This document shows positions 7,705 to 17,244 of a stretch of DNA of 64,000 bases, one piece after another; the stretch's first letter is position 1, and each line of letters opens with the position of its first letter. The notes under the pieces are model-generated. The model was given only the letters and a program-made list of their open reading frames with translations, had not been told where the DNA came from and did not search any database. The translations under genes were made by a program, and so were the position numbers. The DNA comes from Psychrobacter sp. AH5. GTDB lineage: Bacteria; Pseudomonadota; Gammaproteobacteria; Pseudomonadales; Moraxellaceae. Location: assembly GCF_040371085.1 (NCBI RefSeq), contig NZ_JAMBMT010000001.1, forward strand, positions 2,170,001-2,234,000, read 5' to 3'.

Positions 7705-8823
7705 CTAGTCGCCAAGCAAACTATCCAACGCCTTATACTCATAATCCAATGCTTCAGCAACTGCCTCATAAGTGATGTAACCTTGCGTGGTGTTCACCCC
7801 TTTTGCAAGGGCAGTATCTTCATGACAGGCTTGCTTAATCCCTTTTTTAGCCAGTTTTTGAATATAGGGCAAGGTGACATTTGATAAAGCCATCGTTGCA
7901 GTTCGTGGCACTGCCCCTGGAATATTAGCTACCGCGTAATGGACGATGCCGTGCTTAATATAAGTGGGATCATCATGAGTGGTAATGCGATCAGTAGTCT
8001 CAAACACGCCGCCTTGATCGATTGCGATATCGATAATCACCCCGCCATCATCCATCGCCTCTATCATCTCCTCAGTGACTAGCTTTGGGGTGGCCGCACC
8101 TGGTATGAGTACCGCGCCTATTACTAAGTCACTAGCCTCAACGCTATTGGCAATATTGACCTTGTTCGAGATTAGAGTCTGTACGTTATTGCCAAACATC
8201 TCTGATAGCTCTTTGAGTCGTTTGGGATCTAAATCCAAAATAGTCACATCCGCTCGCAGGCCAATAGCAATTTTGGCCGCTTCTGTACCCGACACACCGC
8301 CGCCTATGATCGTGACACGGCCCTTTTGCACCCCCGGTACGCCGCCAAGCAATATCCCTTTACCGCCATAAAACTTCTGCAAAAACTGCGCGCCTATTTG
8401 CGTACTCATGCGGCCAGCAATCTCACTCATCGGCGTCAGTAGCGGTAAGGACTTATCGGCTAATTGCACCGTCTCATAGCCTATGGCGGTAACTTTATTA
8501 TCGACTAAGACTTTAGCCAGATCCGGCTCATTAGCTAGGTGCAAATAGGTAAATAGCATTAAATCTTCGGTTAAGTATTTATACTCTTGCTGCTGAGGCT
8601 CTTTGACTTTTATAACCAATTCGGCGTCCCACGCTTTATCTGCACTATTAACGATGGTTGCGCCGGCTTCTTCATAGTCCTCATCGGTGAACTGCGAACC
8701 CATGCCCGCATCGCATTCGACATAGACCTTATGACCGTCCTCAACTAGCACTGTGACAGCGTTTGGTGGCAGGCCAACGCGATTTTCATTATTTTTAATC
8801 TCTTTAGGGATACCTATTTTCAT
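7705..8823 (-). CDS. ald: Alanine dehydrogenase
   Basis: The 372-residue product matches the family's usual length. It reversibly deaminates L-alanine to pyruvate and ammonia with NAD. The N-terminal signature [20 protein letters not shown] is intact. The substrate-binding Lys is in LVIKVKEPQ and the His in TYLHLANEP. The NAD-binding segment reads [16 protein letters not shown] near residue 173, followed by the Asp in ILDLD. Its 3' end faces the thioredoxin-like gene 8 bases away, so the two transcripts may overlap. Probable role: alanine catabolism or synthesis in the cytoplasm. Confidence 0.97.
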   Translation of the reverse strand: MKIGIPKEIKNNENRVGLPPNAVTVLVEDGHKVYVECDAGMGSQFTDEDYEEAGATIVNSADKAWDAELVIKVKEPQQQEYKYLTEDLMLFTYLHLANEPDLAKVLVDNKVTAIGYETVQLADKSLPLLTPMSEIAGRMSTQIGAQFLQKFYGGKGILLGGVPGVQKGRVTIIGGGVSGTEAAKIAIGLRADVTILDLDPKRLKELSEMFGNNVQTLISNKVNIANSVEASDLVIGAVLIPGAATPKLVTEEMIEAMDDGGVIIDIAIDQGGVFETTDRITTHDDPTYIKHGIVHYAVANIPGAVPRTATMALSNVTLPYIQKLAKKGIKQACHEDTALAKGVNTTQGYITYEAVAEALDYEYKALDSLLGD

Positions 8824-8979
8824 AATTATTCCTTTACTTATGAGTGATGGGCTGAAGGTTAGATTTTAAATTATTAAGTACTTTATTATCTGATACCCTA
8901 CTCTCAGCATAATCGCTTTATACCGAGAATCAAGCCTTATTCAGTACACTTATGCTGTTGTTATTTTAGTGCTCATAAC

Positions 8980-9016
8980 CAAAAATCCTCATAATAGCTG
9001 GTGCTGTTATGAGGAT
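8980..9016 (-). terminator. Terminator of the racemase-permease operon
   Basis: A perfect 10-bp stem (ATCCTCATAA at 8985-8994, TTATGAGGAT at 9007-9016) is followed on the minus strand by TTTTTGG. It lies about 27 bases beyond the permease stop. Confidence 0.8.
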
Positions 9017-9043
9017 AATAAGTAATAACTAATGTCAGATCGC

Positions 9044-10402
9044 TTACGACATAAAGCGCTGCGCGGCTGGCATTTTTTTCATTAGGATCCAATAAATAGC
9101 GCCGGCTGGGATTAAGCTTGCGTACCAAGACACGCTAGTGAATATAAGAGCAACTACAATACCAACGACCATTGCGATAACTGCTGCCATATTAACACCC
9201 TTGTACGGGCCATTTGGGTCGTATAATTTATCAATATCCAGAGTTTGCTTACGCAAGATGTAGTAATCGACCACTAAAATGGCAAATAACGGCCCTAAGA
9301 AAGCTGAATAAGTTTGGATAAATAAGTTCAAGCCCGCTGCAGACTCATCTTTTACGAGCTCCCAAGGGAAAGTACAAAAGGCCAGTAGACCGACAATGAC
9401 CGCTGCTGTTTTAAACTTAATTTTGAAGATATCCATCAACGCATAAGCTGGTGGCACTACATTGTTCAAAATGTTAGTCGTAACCTGAGCAAAAGCGATA
9501 AATAGCATGGTGATTATTAATAGAGGCTTATTATCGACCGCGCTTGAGAATACTTTGATAGGGTCAACCTCACCAGTAGCACTAGTTACCATTAGGCCAA
9601 TCAAACCCATAAATAAAGTAGCGGGCAAAATTGAGTTGGCATAGATGGCAACTTGACGAAAAAGCCCAACCTCTTTTTTTAATTCGCGTGAATAATCAGA
9701 GACGTTCAGCATCATGGTGCTGTAGACTCCCAAAAATAGCATCGTTGCACCCCAAAATGGCGTGCCCCAAGTCCCTTCAACGTTAACAAGATTGGTCGAG
9801 ATGGTATCGCCGTATTTATTAATGACGCTGTAAAACATATAAGCAAGCGAGCCGATAATAAAAATAGAGCCTATATTCTCAAGCCATTTTATGCCGTGAA
9901 AACCAAGGACAGATAGGCCAATCTGCAAGAATTGAAAACCGATAAAAAAGACGACAAGGTTATTGTAACCAAACAAGGCATCCGATACTAAGTTTAGCGC
10001 CCCAGCGCCAATCCAGCTTTGAAAGCCAAACCATACGACAGCTGGTACTGAGCGCACTAATGCTGGAATACGGTTCCCTGAAAAACCAAATGAAGAGCGG
10101 CATTGAACCATAAATGGAATACCATACTTGTGACCTGCCCTCCCGTTGAGCATCAATGCAGCGCCGATAACCGTACAGCCAATGGTAATAGCTACCACGA
10201 CTTGTAATAAATTTAGGGTACCAACAAGGCCTGATCCAACCGTAAAGGTACCAATAGAGACACAACCCCCCAACCAAGCAAACAGATAAGACCAAGGATC
10301 CATAATTCGAGTGGTTTGCGGCGCAAGGCTTTCTTGCCCTACTCCCTTTTGATCAATCGTTTCTACGCCTGCCATAGTAGCGGCAACTTTTATGTTTTCC
10401 AT
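9044..10402 (-). CDS. NCS1-family nucleobase/hydantoin/allantoin permease
   Basis: The 452-residue membrane protein has about 12 hydrophobic helices. It starts with the NCS1-type segment MDPWSYLFAWLGGCVSIGTF, followed by GRAGHKYGIPFMVQCRSSFG and VWFGFQSWIGAGALN. NCS1 transporters bring in nucleobases, allantoin, hydantoins or vitamins with H+ or Na+. The gene lies 59 bases downstream of a hydantoin-type racemase on the same strand and shares its terminator. This favours a 5-substituted hydantoin or allantoin as substrate, but the exact compound cannot be read from sequence. A strong site, GGAGAAGG, precedes the ATG. Confidence 0.88.
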   Translation of the reverse strand: MENIKVAATMAGVETIDQKGVGQESLAPQTTRIMDPWSYLFAWLGGCVSIGTFTVGSGLVGTLNLLQVVVAITIGCTVIGAALMLNGRAGHKYGIPFMVQCRSSFGFSGNRIPALVRSVPAVVWFGFQSWIGAGALNLVSDALFGYNNLVVFFIGFQFLQIGLSVLGFHGIKWLENIGSIFIIGSLAYMFYSVINKYGDTISTNLVNVEGTWGTPFWGATMLFLGVYSTMMLNVSDYSRELKKEVGLFRQVAIYANSILPATLFMGLIGLMVTSATGEVDPIKVFSSAVDNKPLLIITMLFIAFAQVTTNILNNVVPPAYALMDIFKIKFKTAAVIVGLLAFCTFPWELVKDESAAGLNLFIQTYSAFLGPLFAILVVDYYILRKQTLDIDKLYDPNGPYKGVNMAAVIAMVVGIVVALIFTSVSWYASLIPAGAIYWILMKKMPAAQRFMS

Positions 10403-10461
10403 TACCTTCTCCTTCCCTGAAAATTTGGTAGAACACTAAGCGTTAATGTTAGATATTGCCC

Positions 10462-11157
10462 TTAAACTATTGGTGACGCATAAGCGCCAATTTTACTGGT
10501 TTTGATACCGCAGCCTACTAACGCCTCAATCATACGCGTAGCAACGGTGACGCCGTCAATGACAGGGACGCCCGTCTCTTTTGTGAGCCACTCTGTTAGA
10601 TCTGCCATACCAGCACAGCCCAAAACGACGGCTTCACAGTTATCTTCTTTTACAGCCTGCAAAATCTCATCGCGAACTTTTTCACGAGCGCCTGAGCCTT
10701 CTTCTTCTAACGCCAAAACAGGTATCTCAGCCGAGCGTACTTTTCGGCAGCGATGCGATAAGCCATAACCATGAATAAGATCTTCAATGACCGGTATGGA
10801 GCGCGGTAGAGTAGTGACTACGCTAAATGAAGTCGAAACCATACTTGCCGCTTTGACCGCCGCTTCACATATTCCAAGCACCGGCCCTGAGAACACTTCA
10901 CGACAAGCACCGATACCTGGATCATCAAAACAGGCGACTACTATGCCATCGATTCCCTCAGCTTCAGCTTGTTGTACGCGCTTGAGTAGTCCAGGAACGG
11001 ACATTGCCTCATCATAATGTCCTTGAATAGAAGCAGGAGCCTCTGTGCCAGAAGCACCGATAATTGTTGTGCCAGCGCTAGCACTTTGACGAGCACTTTC
11101 GACAATTTTATCCGTCATAGAAACGGTAGAATTAGGGTTCATTACTAAAATCTTCAT
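10462..11157 (-). CDS. Asp/Glu/hydantoin racemase family protein (allantoin or hydantoin racemase)
   Basis: The 231-residue enzyme has the family's opening MKILVMNPNSTVSMTDKI and two catalytic cysteines, one in GIVVACFDDPG (about residue 76) and one in AVVLGCAGMADL (about 181). Members racemise 5-substituted hydantoins (HyuE) or allantoin by deprotonating the chiral carbon with the two thiols. It is first in an operon with the NCS1 permease and is divergent from a GntR regulator. No hydantoinase, carbamoylase or allantoinase is nearby, so the pathway is incomplete in this window. AGGGAG precedes the ATG. Confidence 0.88.
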   Translation of the reverse strand: MKILVMNPNSTVSMTDKIVESARQSASAGTTIIGASGTEAPASIQGHYDEAMSVPGLLKRVQQAEAEGIDGIVVACFDDPGIGACREVFSGPVLGICEAAVKAASMVSTSFSVVTTLPRSIPVIEDLIHGYGLSHRCRKVRSAEIPVLALEEEGSGAREKVRDEILQAVKEDNCEAVVLGCAGMADLTEWLTKETGVPVIDGVTVATRMIEALVGCGIKTSKIGAYASPIV

Positions 11158-11201
11158 AGGGACTCCCTGTTACTTGGCTTTTAGTTATTTATAAAAATTA
11201 T

Positions 11202-11237
11202 TTGTTAACAAACATTGTTAACTATTTTTGTTAACAA
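11202..11237. promoter_or_regulatory. Three-palindrome operator array between racemase operon and GntR gene
   Basis: TTGTTAACAA occurs at 11202-11211 and 11228-11237, and TTGTTAACTA, one base different, at 11215-11224. The starts are exactly 13 bases apart. Short palindromes of this type are typical GntR/FCD binding sites, and the cognate regulator gene is adjacent. Binding here could control the racemase-permease promoter and the regulator's own promoter at once. The regulator-site pairing is inferred from position. Confidence 0.72.
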
Positions 11238-11261
11238 AACAACTAAAAATTTTATTATTTG

Positions 11262-11290
11262 TTGTGCCAGTGCTATTAGCACACTATAAT
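11262..11290 (+). promoter_or_regulatory. Promoter of the GntR regulator gene, apparently leaderless
   Basis: TTGTGC (11262-11267), a 17-base spacer and a perfect TATAAT (11285-11290) form a plausible sigma-70 promoter. Transcription would begin about 7 bases later, at 11297-11298, which is the A of the ATG. No Shine-Dalgarno sequence is present. Confidence 0.6.
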
Positions 11291-11297
11291 CTTGCCT

Positions 11298-12008
11298 ATG
11301 AATAGATCTAAACCCAAAAAACCAACTCTTAAGCCAGAAGCCATACCTGAGCAAACTATCATCAGCTCAATTGTTGCGGCTGTATCAGAACAACGTCTGC
11401 CGGCTGGAACCAAACTTGGCGAGCAGATGCTAAGTGACTTGTTTAACTGTAACCGTGCTAATGTGAGACGTGCACTCTCAACGCTTGCTACTATGCATGT
11501 GGTACAACTACGACCCAATCGAGGCGCTTTTGTTTCCACTCCTACTCCTAAAGAAGCTGGAGATGTGTTTGATGCACGGCGTATGATTGAGTGTACCCTT
11601 GCTCGCAATGTCATTATTAATGCTAGTACGCAAGACCTTGAGAACATGCGTACTACTATTGCAGCAGAAGCCAAAGCAAAAGCAAAAGGCGACAAGCCTG
11701 CTGAGCTGCGTTTGTCACGCGAGTTTCATATGCAGCTAGCAACGATTGCTAGTAATGAAGTATTAGCCCATTTTTTGCATGAGCTTACCCTACGTACTAC
11801 GCTAATCATTGGCTTATACAATGAAGACGGATCGTCTAACTGTGCAGAAGATGAGCACTTAGGTATCGTCCAAGCTATCGAAGCGCGAGATGAGGAGCGT
11901 CTTATTACTTTGATTGATGACCACTTAAGACATCTGGAGTCGGGACTGAACTTTGAGAGGACTGCTAAGCCGTTCTCAACTTTAGCAGAACAGTTGATCA
12001 CTTCTTGA
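11298..12008 (+). CDS. GntR-family (FCD) transcriptional regulator
   Basis: The 236-residue protein has an N-terminal winged helix (EQTIISSIVAAVSEQRLPAG, then NCNRANVRRALSTL as recognition helix, and LRPNRGAFVSTPT as wing). An FCD ligand domain starts near residue 90, with metal-binding-type Asp/His positions in VFDARRMIE, REFHMQLA, EDEHLGIV and DDHLRHLE. FCD regulators usually respond to a small acid or pathway intermediate. The divergent racemase-permease operon and the operator array between them make this its likely local regulator. A TTG lies two codons upstream, but the ATG at 11298 fits the promoter, where transcription would begin at the start codon. Confidence 0.88.
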   Translation: MNRSKPKKPTLKPEAIPEQTIISSIVAAVSEQRLPAGTKLGEQMLSDLFNCNRANVRRALSTLATMHVVQLRPNRGAFVSTPTPKEAGDVFDARRMIECTLARNVIINASTQDLENMRTTIAAEAKAKAKGDKPAELRLSREFHMQLATIASNEVLAHFLHELTLRTTLIIGLYNEDGSSNCAEDEHLGIVQAIEARDEERLITLIDDHLRHLESGLNFERTAKPFSTLAEQLITS

Positions 12009-12255
12009 CTATAACTTTGTCTCCTCTTAGTTAAAGCCTTATAAGTTATAGCTTTTAGCGTACTTATTAGCCGCTATTAGTAGAGCTTTATGCCCTCTGT
12101 TTTTAGTCACTTATTTGTCTTATAATAGGTGGCTTTACTCTTGCTCATCACTTCTATTAATTACTAAGCTACTGGTTATTGACAAACATCTCTTTAACTT
12201 CTGAGCGGCTGCCTGTTATTCTTCTACCCTATCACTACAGACAAAGACCTAGATT

Positions 12256-15102
12256 ATGACCAAACCTATCGATTACAAAGATACTCTAAACCTAGCAGAT
12301 ACGTCTTTTGCTATGCGTGCTAATTTAGCCAAACGCGAGCCTGATTGGTTAGCGGCCTGGGAAGCTGACGATGTTTATGGCAAAATTCGTCAAGCGCGCG
12401 TTGGTGCGACTAAGTACATTTTGCATGATGGCCCTCCTTACGCTAACGGTCAGATTCACTTAGGTCATGCGGTCAATAAAGTCATCAAAGACATGATTGT
12501 CAAGTCCAAAACCTTGTCAGGATTTGATGCGCCTTATGTGCCCGGTTGGGATTGTCATGGTCTGCCTATTGAGCAAAAAGTTGAGGCCAAAGTCGGTAAA
12601 GTTGGGCAAAAAGTCTCGGCAACCGAGTTTCGCGGTCTCTGCCGCGAGTATGCAGCAACCCAGATTGAGCTACAAAAGACTGACTTTAAACGTTTAGGTA
12701 TCTTTGGCGATTGGGACAACCCTTATCTAACCATGAACTTCGCGCAGGAAGCTAATATCGTGCGGGCGCTAGGTAAAATCTACCAAAACGGCCATGTGAC
12801 CCGCGGCATGAAGCCGGTCAACTGGTGCTTGGACTGTACCTCGGCTCTGGCCGAAGCGGAAGTCGAGTATCAAGATAAAGTCTCTGATGCGATCTACGTC
12901 AGCTTTGATGTGCTGGATACCAAAAAGGTAGCGGCTTTAGCCAACATAGACGGTACTATCTCCGCGGTTATCTGGACGACGACGCCTTGGACGCTGCCTG
13001 CTAACCAAGCTATCTCCGTGCATCCTGAGCATGACTATTCGGTAGTAGCCACCTCAAAGGGCAATTTGTTATTAGCTCATGAGTTGGTCGAGACCGCTTT
13101 GTCTGAGCTGAAATTAGACAGCCATGGCATCTTAGCCACTGTATCGGGTAGTGAGCTTGAGGGCTTGCGCGCGCAGCATCCGCTGATTAGCGATCGTCAA
13201 GTGCCGCTCATTTTAGGCGATCACGTGACCGTTGAGAGTGGTACGGGTCTGGTGCACACCGCGCCCGGTCACGGTCTAGACGACTATAATGTCGGTCTAA
13301 AGTACAATCTGCCGGTAGAGAACCCCGTAGGCGGTAATGGCGTTTATTTAGACAGCGCCGCGGTATTTGCCGGTGAGCATATCTATAAGGCCAATCCACA
13401 GATCATCGCAGCTTTGCATGACAATGGTCACCTAGTTAACCATACCAAGATTGAGCACAGCTATCCGCATTGCTGGCGTCATAAGTCGCCGATCATTTTC
13501 CGTGCCACGCCGCAGTGGTTTATTAGCATGGAAAAAGAGGGGTTACGCGCGCGTGCGCTAGAGGATATTCCAACGGTACAGTGGACACCTGCTTGGGGTC
13601 AAAACCGTATTGAGTCGATGATGACGGGTCGTCCGGACTGGTGTATCTCCCGTCAGCGGACTTGGGGCGTACCGATTACCTTCTTTATGCATAAACAGAC
13701 AGGCGAGCTGCATCCCAACACTCTTGAGCTGATGGAAACTGCCGCGCAAAATATTGCAAAAGGCGGTGTGGAAGCATGGTTTGATGCCAGCTGCGAGGAT
13801 TATTTAGGGGATGAGGCCGCTGACTACGATAAGTCTACCGACACTCTAGATGTCTGGTTTGACTCAGGCACCACCCATTTTGCCGTACTTGAGCAGCGCG
13901 ACGAGCTGACCAATCCTGCCGATATGTATTTAGAAGGCTCCGATCAGCATCGCGGTTGGTTTCAGACCTCCTTATTAACCTCTGAGGCGATGTATGAGCG
14001 CCCGCCATTTAAGCAAGTGTTGACGCATGGCTTTGTGGTCGATGAAAACGGCCGCAAAATGAGTAAGTCATTAGGCAACATCATTACTCCGCAAGAGGAG
14101 ATCAACAAAACCGGCGCGGATATGCTGCGTTTATGGATCGCCTCTAGCGACTATCGCTATGAGATGAGCGCGGGCAAAACGGTGTTTAAAGGCGCGATCG
14201 ATATGTATCGCCGTATCCGTAATACATTACGCTTTTTATTAGCCAATACTGATGATTTTAATCCGGTAACTGACAGCATCAATGTCAATGAGCTGGTCAG
14301 CCTTGATAAGTTCATCATTGAGCGCGCGCAAACCGTACAAGCGCAAATTATCGCTGCTTATGATGCGATGGACTTTCACCAAGTTACTCAGTATATCACC
14401 GCTTTTTGCTCGCAAGATTTGGGCGGCTTTTATCTAGATATCATCAAAGATCGTCAGTACACTACCCAAAAAGACGGTCAGCCGCGCCGCTCGGCGCAGA
14501 CGGCGATTTACCATATCGCCCAAGCCATGATTCGCTGGATTACCCCTATCTTGTCGTTCACCGCCCAAGAAGCGTGGGAGGTGCTAAATAACAAAGATGA
14601 CACTAGTGATAGCTATGTCTTTACTCAACAGTGGTATGAGTTCCCAGCTCTTGAGCTGAGCGCTATTAGTAGCGACGACTGGCACAATATTATGCGCGCC
14701 AAAGACGTGGTCAATAAGCACATCGAGATGGCACGTGAGAATAAAGTCCTCAATGCTAATCTAGCCGCTGATGCGACTCTTTATGCTGATGGCGCGATGT
14801 TCGACAGCTTAGCCAAACTAAGGGATGAGCTGCGTTTTGTCTTGATTACTAGTAATGCAACGCTGAAACCTATTAGCGAAGCACCAGCGACTAATCAAAA
14901 AGCTGACGAAGCGATTAACAGCGACCAAAGCGCAGAAGTAGCAGCGGATCTTAAAGTCAATATCGATGCGGCTGAAGGCACTAAATGCGTACGTTGTTGG
15001 CATATTCGCAATGATATCGGCACCGATAGCGAACATCCAGAGCTTTGCGCGCGCTGTGTGACTAACGTTGTAGGCTCAGGCGAGGTTCGCCATTATGCTT
15101 AA
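12256..15102 (+). CDS. ileS: Isoleucyl-tRNA synthetase
   Basis: The 948-residue class I synthetase charges tRNA-Ile. The HIGH-type motif is in [13 protein letters not shown] near residue 60, the editing domain follows ([25 protein letters not shown]), and the KMSKS loop is [10 protein letters not shown] near residue 600. The C-terminal zinc finger has two CxxC pairs, CVRCW and CARC, about 920-940. Length is normal for proteobacteria. The last 8 bases overlap the start of lspA, so the two are translationally coupled, as in many gammaproteobacteria. Confidence 0.98.
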   Translation: MTKPIDYKDTLNLADTSFAMRANLAKREPDWLAAWEADDVYGKIRQARVGATKYILHDGPPYANGQIHLGHAVNKVIKDMIVKSKTLSGFDAPYVPGWDCHGLPIEQKVEAKVGKVGQKVSATEFRGLCREYAATQIELQKTDFKRLGIFGDWDNPYLTMNFAQEANIVRALGKIYQNGHVTRGMKPVNWCLDCTSALAEAEVEYQDKVSDAIYVSFDVLDTKKVAALANIDGTISAVIWTTTPWTLPANQAISVHPEHDYSVVATSKGNLLLAHELVETALSELKLDSHGILATVSGSELEGLRAQHPLISDRQVPLILGDHVTVESGTGLVHTAPGHGLDDYNVGLKYNLPVENPVGGNGVYLDSAAVFAGEHIYKANPQIIAALHDNGHLVNHTKIEHSYPHCWRHKSPIIFRATPQWFISMEKEGLRARALEDIPTVQWTPAWGQNRIESMMTGRPDWCISRQRTWGVPITFFMHKQTGELHPNTLELMETAAQNIAKGGVEAWFDASCEDYLGDEAADYDKSTDTLDVWFDSGTTHFAVLEQRDELTNPADMYLEGSDQHRGWFQTSLLTSEAMYERPPFKQVLTHGFVVDENGRKMSKSLGNIITPQEEINKTGADMLRLWIASSDYRYEMSAGKTVFKGAIDMYRRIRNTLRFLLANTDDFNPVTDSINVNELVSLDKFIIERAQTVQAQIIAAYDAMDFHQVTQYITAFCSQDLGGFYLDIIKDRQYTTQKDGQPRRSAQTAIYHIAQAMIRWITPILSFTAQEAWEVLNNKDDTSDSYVFTQQWYEFPALELSAISSDDWHNIMRAKDVVNKHIEMARENKVLNANLAADATLYADGAMFDSLAKLRDELRFVLITSNATLKPISEAPATNQKADEAINSDQSAEVAADLKVNIDAAEGTKCVRCWHIRNDIGTDSEHPELCARCVTNVVGSGEVRHYA

Positions 15103-15745
15103 TAAGCCGCTTAACGATTCGACAAAAACGTCTGACTCGCCTGAACCTGAGCAAGTGACTCCTAGCGTTGATCACTCGCCTAAGCCTGCTCATGTCACTA
15201 CGGGTAATTCAATTACACCTAGAAGTCGTTTGGTGAAGACGCCAAAAGTAGTCGCTAATGGTCGCCGTGCCTATGCTTGGTATTTGCTCTCAATAGCTAT
15301 CATTATTATCGATCAGTGGAGCAAATGGCTAGCAGAAACCAAGCTGACCTTTTTGGAGCCGATACCGGTTATTGAGCCCTTTTTGAATTGGACCTTGGCT
15401 TATAATTATGGCGCAGCTTTTAGCTTTCTGGCGGATGCGGGCGGTTGGCAAAAGTGGTTTTTCTCGGGTCTAGCGTTAGTAATCGCGCTGTTTTTGATAG
15501 TGTATTTGATCAAAGCGCCGCGCAATGCCAAGCTATTATCGCTAGGGTTAGCTATGGTGCTTGGCGGTGCTATCGGTAACTTAATTGATCGAGTCAGACT
15601 TGGCAAAGTGGTCGATTTCATCCACGTACACTATGCCGACGTTTGGCATTATCCGATTTTTAACATCGCTGATATTGCGATCTGTATCGGCGTGGCGATT
15701 ATCGTTATCGATATGCTGTTTTTGGAAGGCAAGCGTAAGGCTTAA
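15095..15745 (+). CDS. lspA: Prolipoprotein signal peptidase II with long N-terminal extension
   Basis: The 216-residue inner-membrane aspartyl protease removes signal peptides from prolipoproteins. The catalytic Asp residues are in [18 protein letters not shown] and FNIADIAIC, and four membrane helices are visible starting at [18 protein letters not shown]. The first 60 or so residues are a polar, Pro/Ser/Thr/Lys-rich tail that LspA proteins of about 165 residues lack. The start overlaps the ileS stop by 8 bases, which supports it. In E. coli the next genes would be fkpB and ispH; here fkpB is 3 kb away and ispH is absent from the window. Confidence 0.96.
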   Translation: MLNKPLNDSTKTSDSPEPEQVTPSVDHSPKPAHVTTGNSITPRSRLVKTPKVVANGRRAYAWYLLSIAIIIIDQWSKWLAETKLTFLEPIPVIEPFLNWTLAYNYGAAFSFLADAGGWQKWFFSGLALVIALFLIVYLIKAPRNAKLLSLGLAMVLGGAIGNLIDRVRLGKVVDFIHVHYADVWHYPIFNIADIAICIGVAIIVIDMLFLEGKRKA

Positions 15746-15774
15746 CTTTTAGTATTTTGATTTGATTACATGAG

Positions 15775-15808
15775 AAAAGGGCTTCGCTATATTGTGAGCC
15801 CTTTTTTT
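15775..15808 (+). terminator. Terminator of the ileS-lspA operon
   Basis: AAAAGGGCT (15775-15783) pairs with AGCCCTTTT (15797-15805) and runs into T residues, 29 bases past the lspA stop. Confidence 0.85.
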
Positions 15809-15871
15809 GTTTGAGATTTGCTATAAGTTAAAAGTTTGAAGTTTATCCTACCTAAAAACCAACTCTATTCT

Positions 15872-16483
15872 CTACTTCTTAGGATATCTCTCCCGACTCG
15901 ACAACCTTTTTACATACTCTTTAGCCTGCTCAGGTAAAGTAACACCGAGCATCTTTAGCCAATTAAACAGATGATGATAATAGATATCAGCCAGCGTAAA
16001 GCTATCGCCTGCGATATAGTCCTGATCATCTAGCCAACCCGTCGCTATCGGTAGCGCGTTTTGGATATTTTTTATACAATTCTCAGCGGTACCCTCAGGC
16101 CAGCTCTCGTAATTCTGTAGTACCTTTATCTTAGTTAATATCCATAGATAGCTCTCAATCTCGATAAGGCCAAAGGATAGCACCTGACGCAGCTTATAGT
16201 TCTTCTCGGCATAATTGTCATCATCATGGCGAGGTGTGAGGGGTCTATCAGGATGTAAGTCATTAAGATATTCAATAATCGCTAGTGATTCGGTGAAATT
16301 TTTACCCTTATGAGTAATCGCTGGAATTTTTCCAAATGGATTAATCGCTAGAAATTCAGGCCCTCGCTGCTCAAACTTATAAGCGTCCAGCTCTTTTACT
16401 TCATAATCCAGGCCAAGCTCTTGCAAGGCCCAAACTACGGTTTCAGCACGGCTAGGATGGGTATATTTATAGAGTGTAATCAC
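15872..16483 (-). CDS. Glutathione S-transferase family protein
   Basis: The 203-residue protein has a thioredoxin-fold N-terminal domain (ITLYKYTHPSRAETVVWAL, NPFGKIPAITHKG with the cis-Pro, and the glutathione-binding FTESLAIIEYL). An all-helical C-terminal domain contains YIAGDSFTLADIYYHHLF. GSTs conjugate glutathione to electrophiles or reduce peroxides, and the substrate cannot be told. The start is GTG at 16483, with AGGA eight bases upstream. The gene converges with lspA and stands alone. Confidence 0.92.
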   Translation of the reverse strand: MITLYKYTHPSRAETVVWALQELGLDYEVKELDAYKFEQRGPEFLAINPFGKIPAITHKGKNFTESLAIIEYLNDLHPDRPLTPRHDDDNYAEKNYKLRQVLSFGLIEIESYLWILTKIKVLQNYESWPEGTAENCIKNIQNALPIATGWLDDQDYIAGDSFTLADIYYHHLFNWLKMLGVTLPEQAKEYVKRLSSRERYPKK

Positions 16484-16619
16484 TAGAATTTTCCTTTTCT
16501 TAGTTTAGTCAAAATTTAATCAATAACAACTTATTATACTCATACAATATACAAGTCATTGACTATAAATCACTTAAAATAAATAAAACTCAGTAGCGAA
16601 TAGTCAAAAGGATTATGCC

Positions 16620-17228
16620 ATGTCAAATAATCAAACCCAGCCCCTTTTTCAAAAGCAAATATCTTTATCTAGTAGCTCTAGTACTGATGCTAGTCATCAA
16701 ACGGTTAGCTTATCAGTATTACAAGCCGATATCACAACCTTAGAAGTCGATGCTATTGTCAATGCCGCGAATTCACGCTTGCTTGGGGGCGGCGGGGTCG
16801 ATGGCGCGATACATCGAGCGGCGGGGCGCGAATTATTAGCTTATTGTCGCACCTTAAACGGTTGTCAGACAGGCGAGGCAAAGATAAGTCCAGCATTTAA
16901 TTTGCCTTGCGACTATATCATTCATACCGTAGGACCTGTTTGGCGGGGTGGCAATAGTCATGAAGAAGCGCTACTAGCAAGCTGTTATCAGAATTCATTA
17001 ACTTTGGCCGTGCAGAATAAGATTACTAGCATTGCTTTTCCGGCAATTAGCACTGGGGTTTATGGTTATCCGTTAGACAAGGCAACTGAGGTAGCCGTTA
17101 AAACAGTGAAAAATTATGTATTGGATAAGCTAGACAAGTCAGCTAGCTTACCGATAAATGAGATCATATTTTGCTGTTTTTCGGCTAATGATGCGGCGGT
17201 TTACCAAAGGGTTTTGGAGACAGTTTAA
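16620..17228 (+). CDS. Macro-domain protein, likely O-acetyl-ADP-ribose deacetylase
   Basis: The 202-residue protein is almost entirely a macro domain of the YmdB type. It shows the ADP-ribose pocket [19 protein letters not shown] (about 56-75), [20 protein letters not shown] and the diphosphate loop [15 protein letters not shown]. Such enzymes remove ADP-ribose from protein or hydrolyse O-acetyl-ADP-ribose. About 35 extra polar residues precede the domain. AAGGATTATGCC precedes the ATG. It converges with the cold-shock/DUF1294 gene 17 bases away. No sirtuin or ADP-ribosyltransferase is nearby. Confidence 0.92.
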   Translation: MSNNQTQPLFQKQISLSSSSSTDASHQTVSLSVLQADITTLEVDAIVNAANSRLLGGGGVDGAIHRAAGRELLAYCRTLNGCQTGEAKISPAFNLPCDYIIHTVGPVWRGGNSHEEALLASCYQNSLTLAVQNKITSIAFPAISTGVYGYPLDKATEVAVKTVKNYVLDKLDKSASLPINEIIFCCFSANDAAVYQRVLETV

Positions 17229-17244
17229 TGTAGTCGATAAACTA

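Noticed and set aside
11276..11695. Minus-strand open frame of 139 codons opposite the GntR gene
   Set aside because: It is antisense to a clear winged-helix/FCD coding sequence with normal codon use.
12009..12255. T-box or attenuator in the ileS leader
   Set aside because: No T-box core, anti-terminator or strong hairpin is visible, and proteobacterial ileS genes rarely use T-boxes.
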